Positions 45,158-54,361 of a DNA stretch of 64,000 nt are shown here, piece after piece (position 1 is the stretch's first letter; every line of letters begins with the position of its first letter). The position numbers and the translations under genes are program-made. The notes under the pieces were generated by a model. The model made no database searches and was not told the origin of the DNA. It saw only the letters and a program-made list of their open reading frames with translations. The DNA comes from Pseudomonas putida. GTDB lineage: Bacteria; Pseudomonadota; Gammaproteobacteria; Pseudomonadales; Pseudomonadaceae. The stretch spans positions 62,001 to 126,000 of the forward strand of contig NZ_JANHLK010000002.1 of NCBI RefSeq assembly GCF_028682635.1. Direction: 5' to 3'.

Positions 45158-45191
45158 GCTGCAAGCTCGGTTCGGCGGTGGAGCTTGCAGC
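45158..45191. promoter_or_regulatory. Hairpin between sigma and anti-sigma genes
   Basis: GCTGCAAGCTC (45158-45168) and GAGCTTGCAGC (45181-45191) are perfect 11-bp arms with a 12-base loop. It lies immediately after the sigma gene stop and before the fecR start. No T-run follows on the minus strand. May adjust the sigma/anti-sigma ratio. Confidence 0.5.
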
Positions 45192-45713
45192 TTAAAGCTT
45201 GCCGCTGCTGTTCTCTGCGACAGCCATACATATCGTCATGATCAGTTTCAGCTCTTTCTGCACGGTACTGAGCGAGACGCCGAGTTTCTCGGCGATCTCC
45301 AGGTAGCTGTGGCCGTGCAGGCGGCTGAGGATGAAAATTTGCTGCTGGCGGGCACTGAGTTGACTGAGGCGCACGTTCAAACGCTCGAGCAGTTGTTCGG
45401 CATGGGCGGCGTCTTCGGCACTGCTGGCGGGGGCGGCGACGCTTTCCACCACCTCCAGTGGCACGTCGTCGACCATGGTGCGCGAGTGGATGCGCCGCGC
45501 ACGCAGGTGGTCCAGCGCCAGGTTGCGGGCGGTCTGGAAAACGAAGGGTTCGAGGTGATCGATGGCCCGCTCGCCGAGCGCCCGGGTCACGCGCAGGTAG
45601 GTCTCCTGCAGGAGGTCTTCGGCGGTGCTGTGATTGTTGACCATCCGCTCCAGCGTGCGCAGCAGGGAGACTCGCTGGGTGATGAAGACGTCGTTGAAGC
45701 GCGATTGACTCAC
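45192..45713 (-). CDS. hxuI: FecI-type ECF sigma factor
   Basis: 173 aa. Region 2 is RTLERMVNNHSTAEDLLQETYLRVTRALGERAIDHLEPFVFQTARNLALDHLRARRIHS; region 4 is LSARQQQIFILSRLHGHSYLEIAEKLGVSLSTVQKELK. This is the FecI-like class of iron-starvation sigma factors. It is encoded next to a FecR anti-sigma gene and a TonB receptor. A Fur box overlaps its promoter. It probably directs transcription of the heme receptor and oxygenase when heme is present and iron is low. Confidence 0.9.
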   Translation of the reverse strand: MSQSRFNDVFITQRVSLLRTLERMVNNHSTAEDLLQETYLRVTRALGERAIDHLEPFVFQTARNLALDHLRARRIHSRTMVDDVPLEVVESVAAPASSAEDAAHAEQLLERLNVRLSQLSARQQQIFILSRLHGHSYLEIAEKLGVSLSTVQKELKLIMTICMAVAENSSGKL

Positions 45714-45737
45714 GGGAGGACCTGATCCATTTTAAGC

Positions 45738-45756
45738 GAATGATAATGCTTATCAT
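45738..45756. promoter_or_regulatory. Fur box
   Basis: GAATGATAATGCTTATCAT matches the 19-bp Fur consensus GATAATGATAATCATTATC at most positions and shows the inverted ATGATAA/TTATCAT hexamers. It lies 25 bp upstream of the ECF sigma start. Confidence 0.85.
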
Positions 45757-45790
45757 CTACTTGAATGGTCAAGTCCTGATTTGTGAAGGT

Positions 45791-46255
45791 TTACGCACGA
45801 CCCTGCAAATACGTCGCGTAATCGGGAATCCGATGGGCGTGTGCCTGATCCATCAGCGGGCTGCTGAGCAGGTAGTCGGCGCTGCATTCGTTGCATGCCA
45901 CCGGGATGTTCCAGACCGCCGCGACCCGCAGCAATGCCTTGATGTCGGGGTCGTGTGGCTGTGGTTCGAACGGGTCCCAGAAGAACACCAGCATGTCGAC
46001 CCTTTGCTCGGCGATGCGTGCGCCGAGCTGTTGGTCACCGCCCAGGGGGCCGCTGATCATGCTCTCCACGGGCAGGTCCAGGCGTTGTTGCAACAACAAC
46101 CCGGTGGTGCCGGTGGCGACCAGTTCATGTTGGGCCAGGCGGTCTTTCTGGCGCTCTGCCCAGTCCAGCAGGAATACCTTGCAGTGGTCGTGGGCGACCA
46201 GGGCGATGCGCTTGCGCGCGGCGATGGATTTTTGGGTGAAGCTGATACCGATCAT
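45791..46255 (-). CDS. mgsA: Methylglyoxal synthase
   Basis: 154 aa from ATG 46255. Characteristic stretches are ALVAHDHCKVFLLDWAERQKDRLAQHELVATGTTGLLLQQRL, SGPLGGDQQLGARIAEQRVDMLVFFWDPFEPQPHDPDIKALLRVAAVWNIPVACNECSADYLL, including the phosphate-binding and catalytic aspartates. It converts dihydroxyacetone phosphate to methylglyoxal and phosphate. It stands between the heme uptake genes and gap, and could act as an overflow step when phosphate or triose-phosphate balance is disturbed. Confidence 0.93.
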   Translation of the reverse strand: MIGISFTQKSIAARKRIALVAHDHCKVFLLDWAERQKDRLAQHELVATGTTGLLLQQRLDLPVESMISGPLGGDQQLGARIAEQRVDMLVFFWDPFEPQPHDPDIKALLRVAAVWNIPVACNECSADYLLSSPLMDQAHAHRIPDYATYLQGRA

Positions 46256-46298
46256 GGAGTGTTCCACAGGCGATTTGCGAGGGTGATTCTGAGGACGC

Positions 46299-46372
46299 CA
46301 TCGCCAGCAAGCCGGCTCCTACAAGGCGCGTCGTATGCGATTCCTGTAGGAGCCGGCTTGCTGGCGATGGCG
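46299..46372. repeat. Two REP copies in outward orientation, CCGGCTTGCTGGCGATGGC type
   Basis: CATCGCCAGCAAGCCGGCTC is followed by GTAGGAGCCGGCTTGCTGGC in the opposite orientation, with about 25 bp between. It lies between gap end and mgsA upstream. Confidence 0.85.
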
Positions 46373-46389
46373 ATCATGCAGGCGCCGAA

Positions 46390-47391
46390 TTATTCGGCGT
46401 GGCATAGCGCCAGGCAGTTATCGAGCATGCGGTTGGAGAAGCCCCATTCGTTGTCGTACCAGGCCAGCACCTTGAGCAGCTTGCCGCTGGACTTGGTGTG
46501 GTTGGCGTCGAAGATCGACGACAGCGGGTTGTGGTTGAAGTCGCTGGAAACCAGCGGCAAGGTGTTGTAGCCGAGGATTTTCGAGTGCTGGGCGGCTTGC
46601 TTGAGCAGTTCGTTGACTTCTTCCTTCGACGCTTCGCGCTTGAGCTGCACGGTCAGGTCGACCAGGGAGACGTTGATCACCGGCACGCGCACGGCCATGC
46701 CGGTCAGTTTGCCCGCCAGTTCCGGCAGCACCAGGCCGACCGCTTCGGCAGCCCCGGTCTTGCTCGGGATCATGTTCTGGGTGGCCGAACGGGCGCGGTA
46801 CGGGTCGCTGTGGTAGACGTCGGTCAGGTTCTGGTCGTTGGTGTAGGCATGGATGGTGGTCATCAGGCCGCTTTCGATGCCCAGTTCGCGGTGCAGCACC
46901 TGAGCCACCGGGGCCAGGCAGTTGGTGGTGCACGAGGCGTTGGAAATAATCTGGTGCGACTGGCGCAGAATGTCGTGGTTGACTCCATATACCACGGTGG
47001 CGTCGGCGCCTGCGGCCGGGGCCGAGATGATCACTTTGCGTGCGCCGGCCGTAATATGCGCGGCGGCTTTGGCGCGGTCGGTGAACAGACCGGTGCATTC
47101 GAACACCACATCGATCTTTTCCGCGGCCCAGGGCAGGTCGGCCGGATTGCGAATGGCGCTAACCGAAATGCGGTCGCCGTTGACGGTCAGACTTTCCTGG
47201 TCATGCTGGACATCGGCTTCGAACGTGCCGTGAACCGTGTCGTACTTGAGCAAGTGCGCATTGATAGCGCTGTCTCCCAGGTCGTTGATGGCGACGATCT
47301 GCAAATCCTGGCGATAGCCTTGGGTATAGAGTGCTCGAAGGACGTTACGACCAATGCGGCCAAAACCATTGATTGCGATTCGTAGAGTCAT
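46390..47391 (-). CDS. gap: Glyceraldehyde-3-phosphate dehydrogenase, type I
   Basis: 333 aa. The NAD-binding motif is INGFGRIGR near the N-terminus, and the catalytic cysteine is C154 in [13 protein letters not shown]37 in AINDLG suggests NAD preference. [18 protein letters not shown] and [14 protein letters not shown] complete the signature. It is divergent from edd across a 220-bp promoter region holding a HexR-type operator. In pseudomonads this gap serves glucose catabolism after the Entner-Doudoroff split. Confidence 0.96.
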   Translation of the reverse strand: MTLRIAINGFGRIGRNVLRALYTQGYRQDLQIVAINDLGDSAINAHLLKYDTVHGTFEADVQHDQESLTVNGDRISVSAIRNPADLPWAAEKIDVVFECTGLFTDRAKAAAHITAGARKVIISAPAAGADATVVYGVNHDILRQSHQIISNASCTTNCLAPVAQVLHRELGIESGLMTTIHAYTNDQNLTDVYHSDPYRARSATQNMIPSKTGAAEAVGLVLPELAGKLTGMAVRVPVINVSLVDLTVQLKREASKEEVNELLKQAAQHSKILGYNTLPLVSSDFNHNPLSSIFDANHTKSSGKLLKVLAWYDNEWGFSNRMLDNCLALCHAE

Positions 47392-47414
47392 TTATCAGCG
47401 CCGCCGTCGTTTTG

Positions 47415-47429
47415 TTGTTGGAATTACAA
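47415..47429. promoter_or_regulatory. HexR operator between gap and edd
   Basis: TTGTTGGAATTACAA equals the reported HexR pattern TTGT-N7-ACAA. It lies 24 bp upstream of gap and within the divergent edd promoter region. Confidence 0.8.
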
Positions 47430-47611
47430 GATTATTCGCAAAAAAATAGAAAACAAGCCTTTTTAATGGCAATATTTTATTCAATCTACAACGAGTGACC
47501 TGAATCAACTGGTCCAACCGATCAAGAAAACCGTCTGTCATCCCATCGACACCGGCCTTTGATCAGCATAGACAATCAGGTCGCCACATCCGTTAGCCTG
47601 GAGTTCTACAC

Positions 47612-49438
47612 ATGCATCCCCGCGTCCTTGAGGTCACCGAACGGCTTATCGCCCGCAGTCGCGCCACGCGTGAGGCTTACCTTGCACTGATTCGCGATGC
47701 CGCCAGCGACGGTCCTATGCGCGGCAAGCTGCAATGCGCCAACTTCGCCCACGGCGTGGCCGGTTGCGGCAGCGACGACAAGAACAGCCTGCGGATGATG
47801 AACTCCGCCAACATCGCAATTGTTTCGTCATATAACGACATGCTCTCGGCGCACCAGCCGTATGAAGTCTTCCCCGAACTGATCAAGAAGGCCCTGCGCG
47901 AAATCGGCTCCGTCGGCCAGTTCGCCGGCGGTACCCCGGCCATGTGCGATGGCGTGACCCAGGGCGAGCCGGGCATGGAGCTGAGCCTGCCGAGCCGCGA
48001 AGTCATCGCGCTGTCCACCGCCGTGGCGCTGTCCCACAACATGTTCGATGGCGCGCTGATGCTCGGCATCTGCGACAAGATCGTCCCGGGCCTGATGATG
48101 GGCGCGCTGCGCTTCGGCCACCTGCCGATGATCTTCGTCCCGGGCGGGCCGATGGTGTCGGGTATTTCCAACAAGCAGAAAGCCGACGTGCGCCAGCGCT
48201 ACGCCGAAGGCAAAGCCAGCCGCGAAGAACTGCTGGAGTCGGAAATGAACTCCTACCACAGCCCCGGCACCTGCACCTTCTACGGCACCGCCAACACCAA
48301 CCAGCTGTTGATGGAAGTCATGGGCCTGCACTTGCCGGGCGCTTCCTTCGTCAACCCGAACACGCCGTTGCGCGACGCCCTGACCCGCGAAGCGGCGCAC
48401 CAGGTGACGCGCATCACCAAGCAGAACGGCGACTACCTGCCGATCGGTGAAATCGTCGACGAGCGTTCGCTGGTCAACTCCATCGTCGCCCTGCACGCCA
48501 CCGGCGGCTCGACCAACCACACCTTGCACATGCCGGCGATCGCCATGGCGGCAGGCATCCAGCTGACCTGGCAGGACATGGCCGACCTCTCCGAGGTGGT
48601 GCCGACCCTGAGCCACGTCTACCCGAACGGCAAGGCCGACATCAACCACTTCCAGGCTGCGGGCGGCATGTCGTTCCTGATTCGCGAACTGCTGGACGCC
48701 GGGCTGCTCCACGAAAACGTCAACACCGTGCTCGGTCACGGCCTGCGCCGTTACACCATGGAGCCGTTCCTCGACAACGGCGAACTGGTCTGGCGCGAAG
48801 GCATTACCGAAAGCCTCGATGAAAGCATCCTGCGTCCGGTCGCCCGCGCATTCTCGCCCGAGGGCGGCTTGCGGGTGATGGAAGGCAACCTCGGTCGCGG
48901 CGTCATGAAAGTTTCCGCCGTAGCACTGGAAAACCAGATCGTCGAAGCGCCCGCCATGGTGTTTCAGGATCAGCAGGACCTGGCCGATGCGTTCAAGGCC
49001 GGTTTGCTGGAGAAGGATTTTGTCGCGGTGATGCGCTTCCAGGGCCCGCGTTCCAACGGCATGCCGGAACTGCACAAGATGACGCCGTTCCTTGGCGTGC
49101 TGCAGGATCGCGGCTTCAAGGTGGCACTGGTCACCGACGGGCGCATGTCCGGTGCCTCGGGGAAAATCCCGGCGGCCATCCATGTCAGCCCCGAAGCTTA
49201 TGTGGGCGGCGCTTTGGCACGGGTGCAAGAGGGCGATATCATCCGCGTCGATGGCGTCAAAGGCACCCTGGAGCTTAAGGTGGACGCCGAAGAATTTGCA
49301 GCGCGCACACCAGCCAAGGGTTTGTTGGGCAACAACATCGGCACCGGTCGCGAACTGTTTGGTTTCATGCGCATGGCCTTCAGCTCGGCGGAGCAGGGGG
49401 CCAGCGCCTTCACTTCTGCCCTGGAGACGCTTAATTGA
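47612..49438 (+). CDS. edd: 6-phosphogluconate dehydratase (Entner-Doudoroff)
   Basis: 608-aa iron-sulfur dehydratase of the IlvD/Edd family. Cluster ligand region [10 protein letters not shown] and [20 protein letters not shown], then the conserved [23 protein letters not shown] and [17 protein letters not shown]. It makes 2-keto-3-deoxy-6-phosphogluconate from 6-phosphogluconate. ATG 47612. Its last bases overlap the start of glk (TTGA). Confidence 0.97.
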   Translation: MHPRVLEVTERLIARSRATREAYLALIRDAASDGPMRGKLQCANFAHGVAGCGSDDKNSLRMMNSANIAIVSSYNDMLSAHQPYEVFPELIKKALREIGSVGQFAGGTPAMCDGVTQGEPGMELSLPSREVIALSTAVALSHNMFDGALMLGICDKIVPGLMMGALRFGHLPMIFVPGGPMVSGISNKQKADVRQRYAEGKASREELLESEMNSYHSPGTCTFYGTANTNQLLMEVMGLHLPGASFVNPNTPLRDALTREAAHQVTRITKQNGDYLPIGEIVDERSLVNSIVALHATGGSTNHTLHMPAIAMAAGIQLTWQDMADLSEVVPTLSHVYPNGKADINHFQAAGGMSFLIRELLDAGLLHENVNTVLGHGLRRYTMEPFLDNGELVWREGITESLDESILRPVARAFSPEGGLRVMEGNLGRGVMKVSAVALENQIVEAPAMVFQDQQDLADAFKAGLLEKDFVAVMRFQGPRSNGMPELHKMTPFLGVLQDRGFKVALVTDGRMSGASGKIPAAIHVSPEAYVGGALARVQEGDIIRVDGVKGTLELKVDAEEFAARTPAKGLLGNNIGTGRELFGFMRMAFSSAEQGASAFTSALETLN

Positions 49439-50394
49439 AACTGGCTTTGGTCGGTGACATCGGAGGCACCAACGCACGTTTCGCGTTGTGGAAAAACCAG
49501 CAATTGGAAAGCGTCCAGGTGCTGGCGACGGCCGATCACGCCAGCCCGGAAGAGGCGATCAGCCTCTACCTGAGCGGACTCGGCTTGGCGCCGGGTTCCA
49601 TCGGCTCGGTATGCCTGTCGGTGGCAGGCCCCGTGAGCGGCGACGAATTCAAATTCACCAACAATCACTGGCGTTTGAGCCGCAAGGGTTTCTGCAAGAC
49701 CTTGCAGGTCGATCAGCTGCTGCTGGTCAACGATTTCTCGGCCATGGCCCTGGGCATGACCCGCCTGCAACCCGGCGAATTTCGCGTGGTGTGCGAAGGC
49801 ACGCCGGAGCCGTTGCGCCCGGCGGTGGTGATTGGCCCGGGTACGGGGCTGGGCGTTGGCACGTTGCTCGATCTGGGCGACGGGCGTTTTGCCGCGTTGC
49901 CGGGGGAGGGCGGTCACGTCGATCTGCCGCTGAGCAGTCCGCGCGAGACTCAACTGTGGCAGCACATCTTCAACGAGATCGGCCATGTCAGCGCTGAAAC
50001 GGCGTTGAGTGGCGGCGGCTTACCCCGAGTTTATCGGGCGATCTGTGCGGTGGATGGGCACACGCCGGTACTCGAAACACCGGAGGCGATTACGGCTGCC
50101 GGGTTGGCGGGCGATCCGATTGCCCTGGAAGTGCTCGAACAATTCTGCAGTTGGCTCGGTCGCGTGGCCGGCAACAATGTGCTGACCACCGGTGCGCGTG
50201 GTGGTGTGTTCATCGTTGGCGGGGTGATCCCGCGCTTCGCCGATTTCTTCCTCGAAAGCGGCTTCGCTCGATGCTTTGCCGACAAGGGTTGCATGAGCGA
50301 TTACTTCAAGGGGATTCCGGTGTGGCTGGTGACGGCGCCATATTCCGGGTTGATGGGGGCAGGGGTAGCACTGGAACAATCTGTCCCAGTGTGA
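49435..50394 (+). CDS. glk: Glucokinase
   Basis: 319 aa, ROK-unrelated bacterial Glk family. The ATP and glucose-binding motif is [13 protein letters not shown] (residues 6-18); [11 protein letters not shown] and [11 protein letters not shown] follow. The start is TTG at 49435, overlapping the edd stop, an uncommon start consistent with translational coupling. It phosphorylates glucose imported by GtsABCD to glucose 6-phosphate. Confidence 0.95.
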   Translation: MKLALVGDIGGTNARFALWKNQQLESVQVLATADHASPEEAISLYLSGLGLAPGSIGSVCLSVAGPVSGDEFKFTNNHWRLSRKGFCKTLQVDQLLLVNDFSAMALGMTRLQPGEFRVVCEGTPEPLRPAVVIGPGTGLGVGTLLDLGDGRFAALPGEGGHVDLPLSSPRETQLWQHIFNEIGHVSAETALSGGGLPRVYRAICAVDGHTPVLETPEAITAAGLAGDPIALEVLEQFCSWLGRVAGNNVLTTGARGGVFIVGGVIPRFADFFLESGFARCFADKGCMSDYFKGIPVWLVTAPYSGLMGAGVALEQSVPV

Positions 50395-50408
50395 AATGCG
50401 ATCAAAAA

Positions 50409-50498
50409 TGTGGGAGCGGGCTTGCTCGCGAAAACGGTTTTACATTCAACACATTCGTTGACTGACACACCGCTTTCGCGAGCAAGCCCGCCCCCACA
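50409..50498. repeat. REPIN between glk and gltR
   Basis: TGTGGGAGCGGGCTTGCTCG and the inverted copy GCAAGCCCGCCCCCACA (one T to C change). Confidence 0.9.
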
Positions 50499-50573
50499 AT
50501 TGTTTCTGTGGTGTTTGTAAAAATGGTGCTTAAGGCATAATCCGCCCAATTCAAATAACAAGGACGCCTTCCT

Positions 50574-51305
50574 GTGAGCTCAGTCAACAAGTCGATTTTG
50601 TTGGTCGATGACGATCAAGAGATACGCGAGTTGCTGGACACCTACCTGACCCGCGCGGGTTTCCAGGTGCGTACCACGCCCGATGGCGCCGGCTTTCGCC
50701 AGGCCCTCAACGACGCCCCCAGCGACCTGGTGATCCTCGACGTGATGCTGCCGGACGAAGACGGTTTCAGCCTGTGCCGCTGGATTCGCCAGCACCCGCG
50801 TCAGTCACAGGTGCCGATCATCATGCTCACCGCCAGCTCCGACGAGGCCGACCGGGTCATCGGCCTGGAGCTGGGGGCCGACGACTACCTGGGCAAGCCC
50901 TTCAGCCCCCGGGAATTGCAGGCACGCATCAAGGCCTTGCTGCGCCGGGCCCAGTTCGGCCAGGAGCGCTCCGGCAACGAAGTGCTGGCCTTCGATGACT
51001 GGCGCCTGGACATGGTCAGTCATCGCCTGTTCCACATCGATGGCGAAGAGGTGATTCTGTCCGGTGCCGATTTCGCCCTGTTGAAGCTGTTCCTCGATCA
51101 CCCCCAGGAAATCCTCGACCGCGACACCATCGGCAACGCCACCCGGGGCCGGGACCTGATGCCCCTCGATCGCATCGTCGACATGGCGGTCAGCCGTCTG
51201 CGCCAGCGTCTGCGCGATACGGAAAAACCGCCGCGGCTGATTCGCACCGTACGGGGCAGCGGCTATCAGCTGGCAGCCAGTGTGGTTGCCGCCAATGGTC
51301 ACTGA
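50574..51305 (+). CDS. gltR: Response regulator GltR (OmpR family)
   Basis: 243 aa. The receiver domain has phosphoacceptor D56 in LVILDVMLPDEDGF; the conserved lysine is in YLGKPFSPRE. The C-terminal winged helix (GADFALLKLFLDHPQEILDRDTIGNATRGRDLMPLDRIVDMAVSRLRQRL to RTVRGSGYQLAA) is OmpR-like. The start is GTG 50574 (MSSVNKS). It overlaps gtrS by 11 bp. In Pseudomonas GltR with GtrS controls gap, edd, glk or the glucose transport genes; the gts genes lie just downstream. Confidence 0.92.
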   Translation: MSSVNKSILLVDDDQEIRELLDTYLTRAGFQVRTTPDGAGFRQALNDAPSDLVILDVMLPDEDGFSLCRWIRQHPRQSQVPIIMLTASSDEADRVIGLELGADDYLGKPFSPRELQARIKALLRRAQFGQERSGNEVLAFDDWRLDMVSHRLFHIDGEEVILSGADFALLKLFLDHPQEILDRDTIGNATRGRDLMPLDRIVDMAVSRLRQRLRDTEKPPRLIRTVRGSGYQLAASVVAANGH

Positions 51306-52764
51306 TTTTTTGCGTAAGCTCGCCGGCCGCGTGCCGGTGCCACGCTCGCTGCTCGGGCGCATGTTGTTGCTGACGTTACTCGCGGTGTTGTTTGCCCAGA
51401 CCTTGTCGAGCGTGATCTGGGTTTCCCAGTTACGTGCGACCCAGCTGGAAGGCCTGGTCACCAGCGCGCGCAGCCTCGCTCACTCGATGAACGCCAGCGT
51501 CAGTTACCTGCGCTCGTTGCCGGTGGCCTATCGCCCGCTGGTGCTCGACCAGCTGCGCAGCATGGGCGGTACGCGGTTCGTGGTGACGCTCAATGACAAA
51601 CCCCTGGGCATGGAAGTGTTGCCGATCACGCCCCGCAAGGAAGCGGTGATCAAGGCGGTGGACCAGGTGCTGCGCCAATCCCTCGGCCAGGACACCGACA
51701 TCTCGGTAACCTTTGTCAGCCCCGAAGACCTGCGCATCTTCAACGCTGGTCTCAAGCTCGACGAACTGCCACGTTCCTGGGCGCACTACGCGCTGACCCT
51801 GGAGCCGGTGAACCCACCCGTATTGGTCACGCAGATCCAGATGGCGCCGGGCGAATGGCTGTACATCGCCTCGCTGTTGCCAGAGCCCTACACCAGTCTT
51901 GAAGAACAAGGCCTGCCGGCGCAGCAGGTGTGGTTCATCGTCCTCACCAGCGGCTTCCTGCTGTTGTTCATCGGCCTGTTGGTGCACTGGCAAAGCCGGC
52001 CGCTCAAGCGCCTGGCGCGGGCGGCGCGGGATTTGTCGCTGGGCGCCGACGTCGAGCCGGTGGCCGAAGGCGGCGGCAGTGAAGTGGTCGAAGTCGGCCG
52101 CGCCTTCAACACCATGCGCGAGCGCATCAGCCGTTACCTGACCGAACGCAGCCAGTTGTTCAGCGCGATTTCCCACGACTTGCGCACCCCGATCACCCGT
52201 TTGCGCCTGCGGGTCGAATTGCTCGAAGACGAACAGCTGCAAGCCAAGTTCGGGCGTGACCTGGATGAGCTGGAGCTGCTGGTCAAGGGCGCACTGCAAT
52301 GTGTGAAAGACACTGACATCCACGAGAACATCGAGCAGGTCGACCTCAACCATGTGCTTGAATGTCTGGTCGAGCCGTACCTGTCACCCAACGGTAACGG
52401 TCGCGTGACCCAGCAAGGCCACGCCCTGGCGGCCTATCCGGGCAAACCGCTGGCGCTCAAGCGTTGCATCGGCAACCTGATCGACAACGCCCTGAAGTAC
52501 GGCCAGAACGCCCACCTGCACATCGATGACGACGACAGCGCGTTTGTCCTGCATGTCGATGATGAAGGGCCAGGGGTTCCCGAGCAGCGACTGGAGCAGG
52601 TGTTCGAACCGCACTTTCGTCTGGCCGGGCAGCAGCAGGGATATGGGTTGGGGTTGGGGATTGCGCGCAATATTGCCCATAGTCATGGGGGTGAAGTGAG
52701 TTTGCAGAATTTGCGTGAGGGGGGGTTGCGGGTGACCCTGCAACTGCCCCGCAGTGTTGATTAG
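51295..52764 (+). CDS. gtrS: Sensor histidine kinase GtrS
   Basis: 489 aa from ATG 51295. Two transmembrane helices (about 22-42 and 211-231) flank a periplasmic sensor domain of about 170 residues that binds 2-ketogluconate or 6-phosphogluconate in the P. aeruginosa protein. HAMP follows (SRPLKRLARAARDLSLG). The phosphorylated histidine is H294 in SAISHDLRTPITRLRL. The ATPase domain has NLIDNALKYG, DEGPGVPE and GYGLGLGIAR. Its gene overlaps gltR. Confidence 0.93.
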   Translation: MVTDFLRKLAGRVPVPRSLLGRMLLLTLLAVLFAQTLSSVIWVSQLRATQLEGLVTSARSLAHSMNASVSYLRSLPVAYRPLVLDQLRSMGGTRFVVTLNDKPLGMEVLPITPRKEAVIKAVDQVLRQSLGQDTDISVTFVSPEDLRIFNAGLKLDELPRSWAHYALTLEPVNPPVLVTQIQMAPGEWLYIASLLPEPYTSLEEQGLPAQQVWFIVLTSGFLLLFIGLLVHWQSRPLKRLARAARDLSLGADVEPVAEGGGSEVVEVGRAFNTMRERISRYLTERSQLFSAISHDLRTPITRLRLRVELLEDEQLQAKFGRDLDELELLVKGALQCVKDTDIHENIEQVDLNHVLECLVEPYLSPNGNGRVTQQGHALAAYPGKPLALKRCIGNLIDNALKYGQNAHLHIDDDDSAFVLHVDDEGPGVPEQRLEQVFEPHFRLAGQQQGYGLGLGIARNIAHSHGGEVSLQNLREGGLRVTLQLPRSVD

Positions 52765-52782
52765 TAATACCGCGTTATCGTT

Positions 52783-52850
52783 CTTCGCGAGCAAGCCCGC
52801 TCCCACAGTTGGAATGCATTCCAACTGTGGGAGCGGGCTTGCTCGCGAAG
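52783..52850. repeat. 68-bp perfect palindrome made of two fused REP arms
   Basis: Two REP arms in outward orientation are fused around GGAATGCATTCC, giving 34-bp arms with no mismatch by eye. It starts 19 bp after the gtrS stop. It could act as the end of the gltR-gtrS message. Confidence 0.95.
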
Positions 52851-52896
52851 GCGTCAGTGCATTCAACGCAATTTCAAAAGGGAAATGTCACAGCTT

Positions 52897-52950
52897 GGTG
52901 ACATAACACGCCCCCTTCGTTACAAGCCCACCACCGCCCGTTGTTTAGAC
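52897..52950 (+). promoter_or_regulatory. GltR-type promoter block A, before the AGE epimerase gene
   Basis: GGTGACAT, CTTCGTTAC (18 bp further) and GTTTA (46 bp further) occur at the same spacing in front of gtsA. GTGAC and GTTAC are 20 bp apart, like tandem sites for an OmpR-family regulator. No good -35 box precedes the -10-like GTTTAGACT, as expected for an activated promoter. Confidence 0.5.
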
Positions 52951-52984
52951 TGCCCCTCAGTCATAACAACAAAAAAGGCACCCC

Positions 52985-54244
52985 ATGGACTCCTCTCAAC
53001 CCGCCTTCAGCAGCTGGCTGAACGCACCGGCCCATCAGCAATGGCTCGCCGCCGAAGGCTTGCGCCTGCTGGCATTCGCCAAGGCATCAAGACTGCCTGA
53101 AGGCTTCGGCAATCTCGACGAAAAAGGTCGTCTGCCGGCCGACGCCCAAGCCCACACCATGAACACCGCGCGCATGACCCACTGCTTCGCCATGGCGCAT
53201 ATCCAGGGCCTGCCAGGATTTGCCGACCTGGTGGATCACGGCATCCAGGCCCTGCGCGGGCCGCTGCGCGATGCCGTGCACGGTGGCTGGTTCGCGCTCG
53301 CCCAACACCGTGACGGTAACACCGGCAAGAACGCCTACCTGCATGCCTTCGTGGCCCTGGCCGCGAGTTCCGCGGTGGTCGCGCAACGGCCCGGTGCGCA
53401 GGCCTTGCTCGATGACGCGATCGACATCATCGACAGCTGTTTCTGGAGCGAAGAAGAAGGCGCCATGCGCGAAGCCTTCAATCGCGACTGGAGCGAAGAG
53501 GAGGCCTACCGCGGCGCCAACAGCAACATGCACGCCACCGAAGCTTTCCTCGCCCTGGCCGATGTCACCGACGACAAGCGCTGGTTAAACCGCGCCCAGC
53601 GCATCGTCGAGCGAGTGATTCATGGTCACGCCGCCGCCAATGACTATCTGGTGATCGAGCATTTCGACCGCGACTGGCAACCGCTGCGCGAGTACAACCG
53701 CGACAACCCGGCCGATGGTTTTCGCCCCTACGGCACCACGCCGGGACACGGTTTCGAATGGGCTCGATTGCTCTTGCATCTCGAGGCTGCGCGAGTACGC
53801 GCCGGCATGCTCACCCCAGGCTGGCTGGCCACCGACGCGCAAAAACTCTTCGAGCACAACTGTCGCCACGGCTGGAACATCGACGGCGCGCCGGGCCTGG
53901 TCTACACCCTCGACTGGGACAACAAGGCGGTGGTTCGCCATCGCCTACACTGGACCCATTGCGAAGCCAGCGCCGCCGCCAGTGCCTTGCTCAAGCGTAC
54001 TGGGGATGAGCAATACGAACGCTGGTATCGCCTGTTCTGGGAATTCTGTGACAGTCATTTCATCGACCGATGCGATGGCAGTTGGCATCACGAACTCGAC
54101 CCCTTGAACCGCCCAAGTGCCGATATCTGGCCCGGAAAACCCGACCTCTATCACGCCTGGCAAGCGGTGCTGATCCCGCGCCTGCCGTTGGCGCCGAGCA
54201 TGGCCAGTGCGCTGGCAGCATTGTCCCAGAGCGGTTCTGTGTAA
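52985..54244 (+). CDS. AGE-family sugar epimerase/isomerase
   Basis: 419 aa, alpha/alpha-barrel of the N-acylglucosamine 2-epimerase superfamily (mannose or glucose isomerase-like). Diagnostic stretches are ANSNMHATEAFLALADVT (active-site histidine), GHGFEWARLLLHLEA and HWTHCEASAAASALLK. ATG 52985. It lies between gtrS and gtsA with a promoter of its own. It would convert mannose, fructose or glucose; the substrate is inferred from the family and neighbours. Its presence in the glucose cluster matches other pseudomonads. Confidence 0.85.
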   Translation: MDSSQPAFSSWLNAPAHQQWLAAEGLRLLAFAKASRLPEGFGNLDEKGRLPADAQAHTMNTARMTHCFAMAHIQGLPGFADLVDHGIQALRGPLRDAVHGGWFALAQHRDGNTGKNAYLHAFVALAASSAVVAQRPGAQALLDDAIDIIDSCFWSEEEGAMREAFNRDWSEEEAYRGANSNMHATEAFLALADVTDDKRWLNRAQRIVERVIHGHAAANDYLVIEHFDRDWQPLREYNRDNPADGFRPYGTTPGHGFEWARLLLHLEAARVRAGMLTPGWLATDAQKLFEHNCRHGWNIDGAPGLVYTLDWDNKAVVRHRLHWTHCEASAAASALLKRTGDEQYERWYRLFWEFCDSHFIDRCDGSWHHELDPLNRPSADIWPGKPDLYHAWQAVLIPRLPLAPSMASALAALSQSGSV

Positions 54245-54250
54245 CCATGC

Positions 54251-54306
54251 GGTGACATTCGCGCGTCCCTTCGTTACCTGCGAAGGGCCGTCCCCTGTTT
54301 AAAATC
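54251..54306 (+). promoter_or_regulatory. GltR-type promoter block B, before gtsA
   Basis: GGTGACAT at 54251, CTTCGTTAC at 54269, GTTTA at 54297: identical offsets (18 and 46) to block A. A similar leader CATAACAACAA precedes both starts. Confidence 0.5.
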
Positions 54307-54361
54307 CTCTGCAGCGCAAGCACCAGACTTGCATGCATAACAACAAGAAAGGTACTTCTCG

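Noticed and set aside
47828..49477. 549-codon minus-strand frame opposite edd
   Set aside because: Shadow of edd, which matches its family along the full length.
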